Source: Cognatundibacterium griseum (GTDB lineage Bacteria; Pseudomonadota; Gammaproteobacteria; Burkholderiales; Burkholderiaceae_D). Taken from it: DNA of 64,000 nucleotides. Both the position numbers and the translations under genes were made by a program. The notes under the pieces were generated by a model. It worked only from the letters and a program-made list of their open reading frames with translations, was not told the DNA's origin and searched no databases. Within the stretch, counting starts at the first letter, position 1; the number at the start of each line of letters is the position of its first letter. This document shows positions 62,292 through 64,000 of the stretch, in pieces. The DNA is taken from positions 620,001 through 684,000 of the forward strand of contig NZ_JACOGC010000001.1 in assembly GCF_014284195.1 (NCBI RefSeq), written 5' to 3'.

Positions 62292-64000
62292 GTGAGCAGC
62301 TTGCATGAAACGGCCTATCCGCGTCTTAATGCTGAGATTACAGAGCGGGAGCTGTTAACGTTATTTACGCCCACACCGGCAGAGATTGCCTTTGTCTCTG
62401 AACGGTACCGTCAGGCGCCAACCCGCGCGATGCTGTTGATTCTCTTAAAACTGCTGCAGCGCCTCGGAAACTTTATTCCCGCGACCGAGATACCTGCGCC
62501 AATTATTGAGCATGTTTGCAATCACCTAGGCGTCCGTCCGATCTTGAAACGCGCCGTTGTCAAATACGAGCAATCAGGCAGTAAATGGCTGCATCAGAAA
62601 TTCCTGCGAACCTACGTCGATATCCGGCAGTTTGAAGTGACCGACCACGAGTGGATGGATGGCATCGCTCTACAGGCCGCGCATACCAAGCAAGAATTAT
62701 CCGATATTATCAATGTGATGATCGAAGAGTTGGCGCACCATCGCTTTGAACTGCCCAGCTTCGCGTTTCTACTGCGCGTTGCCACCCGGATGCGCAAAAC
62801 CTACAACGACCAGGTATACAAGCGCCTAGCTGGCGAACTCTCCGAGGAACAACGCTTCCGGATTGACGAGTTGCTTTCCCATAGAGGGGCTCGTACTCGG
62901 TGGGATCGATTAAAGCGCGAACCAAAACAACCCGGTGTGCGAGAGATCGCAAGCTTCCTGCAGCATATCCAGGACCTAACGATGTTGGGCGAGGGCCTTC
63001 CAGCCGGCGACTTCCTATCAGTCCCGAAACGCACGCAGTTGGTTACCGAGGCCAGAGCACTGGATATTTCTGAAATGCTCGAACTCAAGCCTGCCAAACG
63101 CTATTCGCTCACGGTATTGCTCATCCAAGCCCAGTTGCAAAAGGCGATGGATGATATCGCCGAAATATTCGTCAAGGCGGTGCGCAACATGCATCACGTC
63201 GCAGAAGATAGGCTACGTGAGTACCGGCTGCAGCACGCCGAACAAACAGAACGCCTCATCAGCCAGTTTCGAGATGTGCTGACTGCGTTGCAAAATGAGG
63301 CGCCTGACAAGGAGCGCCTGGCACTAATAGAGCAAGTGCTGGATGGCGATCCCGAGCCCTGGATTATTCGTTGCGACGAACACATGGCCTATGCAGGCAA
63401 TAACTATTATCCCTTCATATTGCAGCCATATCGCGCTAAGCGGGCGCTGTTATTTCAATGCCTGGATGTATTGGCCTTGAAGTCTAGCTCACAAGACGAA
63501 TCGCTGTTGCGGGCATTGCAATGGATGCGCCAGTTCCGGTCAAGCCATCGTGAATATGTCTTGGTGAACGCCGACGAGTTGGACATCGCATCGCTGGACT
63601 GGATTTCGGAGAAGTGGCAACGCCTGATTGTTGGCAAAGAACAGCCGTCAGGTGCTGACAAGATCATTCATCGGAAATATTTCGAGCTCTGTGTGTTTTC
63701 TCAGATTATGCAAGAGCTTAAGTCCGGCGACGTGTATGTTGAGCACAGTGACCAATATGACGACTATCGCGTACACCTTATTAGTTGGGAGGAGTGCCGC
63801 AAGGAGATTATGAACTATGGCAAGTTAGTGGACCTGCCGATGGACTCAGAAAAATTCGTCGATAAATTACGTGACGACTTGAGCGAGATTGCCCGCCAGG
63901 TAGATGAGCGCTTCCCAGACAATGAGCACGTGGATTTTTCTGAGTCTGGCTTGATCATCCGCCGCACCGAGCGTCAGCAACCGCCTCCAAACCTGGAAGT
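62292..64000 (+). CDS. tnpA: Tn3-family transposase TnpA, 3' end beyond the window
   Basis: About 570 residues of a roughly 1000-residue transposase. The frame opens at GTG 62292 after GGGGAAA. The N-terminal part (Tyr-Pro-Arg-Leu, Thr-Pro-x-Glu-Ile-Ala-Phe-Val-x3-Tyr-Arg) is the DUF4158 DNA-binding region of the Tn4651/Tn5041 branch, followed by the long helical middle. The catalytic DDE residues are in the missing C-terminal half. Together with tnpS/tnpT it defines the transposon carrying the region from about 45 kb rightward. A fixed right end cannot be placed. Confidence 0.9.
   Translation, partial: MSSLHETAYPRLNAEITERELLTLFTPTPAEIAFVSERYRQAPTRAMLLILLKLLQRLGNFIPATEIPAPIIEHVCNHLGVRPILKRAVVKYEQSGSKWLHQKFLRTYVDIRQFEVTDHEWMDGIALQAAHTKQELSDIINVMIEELAHHRFELPSFAFLLRVATRMRKTYNDQVYKRLAGELSEEQRFRIDELLSHRGARTRWDRLKREPKQPGVREIASFLQHIQDLTMLGEGLPAGDFLSVPKRTQLVTEARALDISEMLELKPAKRYSLTVLLIQAQLQKAMDDIAEIFVKAVRNMHHVAEDRLREYRLQHAEQTERLISQFRDVLTALQNEAPDKERLALIEQVLDGDPEPWIIRCDEHMAYAGNNYYPFILQPYRAKRALLFQCLDVLALKSSSQDESLLRALQWMRQFRSSHREYVLVNADELDIASLDWISEKWQRLIVGKEQPSGADKIIHRKYFELCVFSQIMQELKSGDVYVEHSDQYDDYRVHLISWEECRKEIMNYGKLVDLPMDSEKFVDKLRDDLSEIARQVDERFPDNEHVDFSESGLIIRRTERQQPPPNLE

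Overview
This window looks like the chromosome of a betaproteobacterium (order Burkholderiales, possibly Oxalobacteraceae). The main evidence is the ptsN-hprK-rapZ gene order at 2.4-4.7 kb, which is typical of that class. The rest is mostly accessory DNA layered around that small core: an integrative-element remnant, an arsenic/arsenosugar region, a thiol/heavy-metal island, a mercury operon, a copper/silver efflux operon, and a large Tn4651/Tn5041-type Tn3-family transposon that runs off the right edge. I recognise no rRNA, tRNA or CRISPR array.

Layout. (1) 1-5.3 kb: 3' end of a NatAB-type ABC exporter, an LprI-like protein, rapZ, hprK, ptsN, then an EAL gene cut off after its C-terminal half. 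(2) 5.5-11.3 kb: genes of the kind carried by integrative elements and plasmids (YwqK-like lipoprotein, zinc ribbons, XRE regulator, Gp3/RDF-like protein, YqaJ nuclease, DUF932, glycine-zipper protein), with no integrase. (3) 11.6-27.3 kb: methylthioadenosine phosphorylase, then a tightly overlapping operon (SelD-type flavoprotein, HD-GYP, NrtS, sigma factor, zinc-finger anti-sigma). After it come an arsenosugar set (ArsS, TVP38-oxidoreductase fusion, two glycosyltransferases), a thioredoxin-CcdA pair, ArsM, a PiT transporter and DUF427. Several dead genes are scattered here (AraC, carboxymuconolactone decarboxylase-like, SHOCT). (4) 27.7-31.9 kb: a ZntR-like MerR regulator, three groups of redox/metal genes, and three matching long-spacer MerR-type promoters, which together look like one regulon. 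(5) 32.0-36.2 kb: merR and, divergently, merTPFA followed by a merD-EAL-DUF3330 fusion; the mer operator is present twice with a merR start remnant. (6) 36.2-43.5 kb: ynfA remnant and cusCBA, with a CusF domain fused to CusB. (7) About 45-64 kb: tnpS/tnpT with a visible recombination core, a methyltransferase/ATPase/HEPN/HAD cassette, a FlgB-like orphan with czcABC and a CzcI-like protein, an MFS transporter, a conserved unknown, and the start of tnpA.

How it works together. Most cargo handles toxic metals and metalloids: arsenic is methylated (ArsM) and probably built into organoarsenicals (ArsS plus glycosyltransferases); mercury is imported by MerT/P/F and reduced by MerA; monovalent copper/silver (Cus) and divalent zinc/cobalt/cadmium (Czc) are pumped out by tripartite RND systems; thioredoxin/CcdA/HMA proteins probably handle thiols and metal stress.

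The most unusual candidate is the 47.7-52.1 kb cassette: an N6-adenine methyltransferase with a specificity-like C-terminus, an ATPase with zinc ribbon and helix-hairpin-helix, and a protein with an R-x4-H HEPN ribonuclease motif. Its layout resembles a mobile defence or toxin module that I cannot match to a named system.
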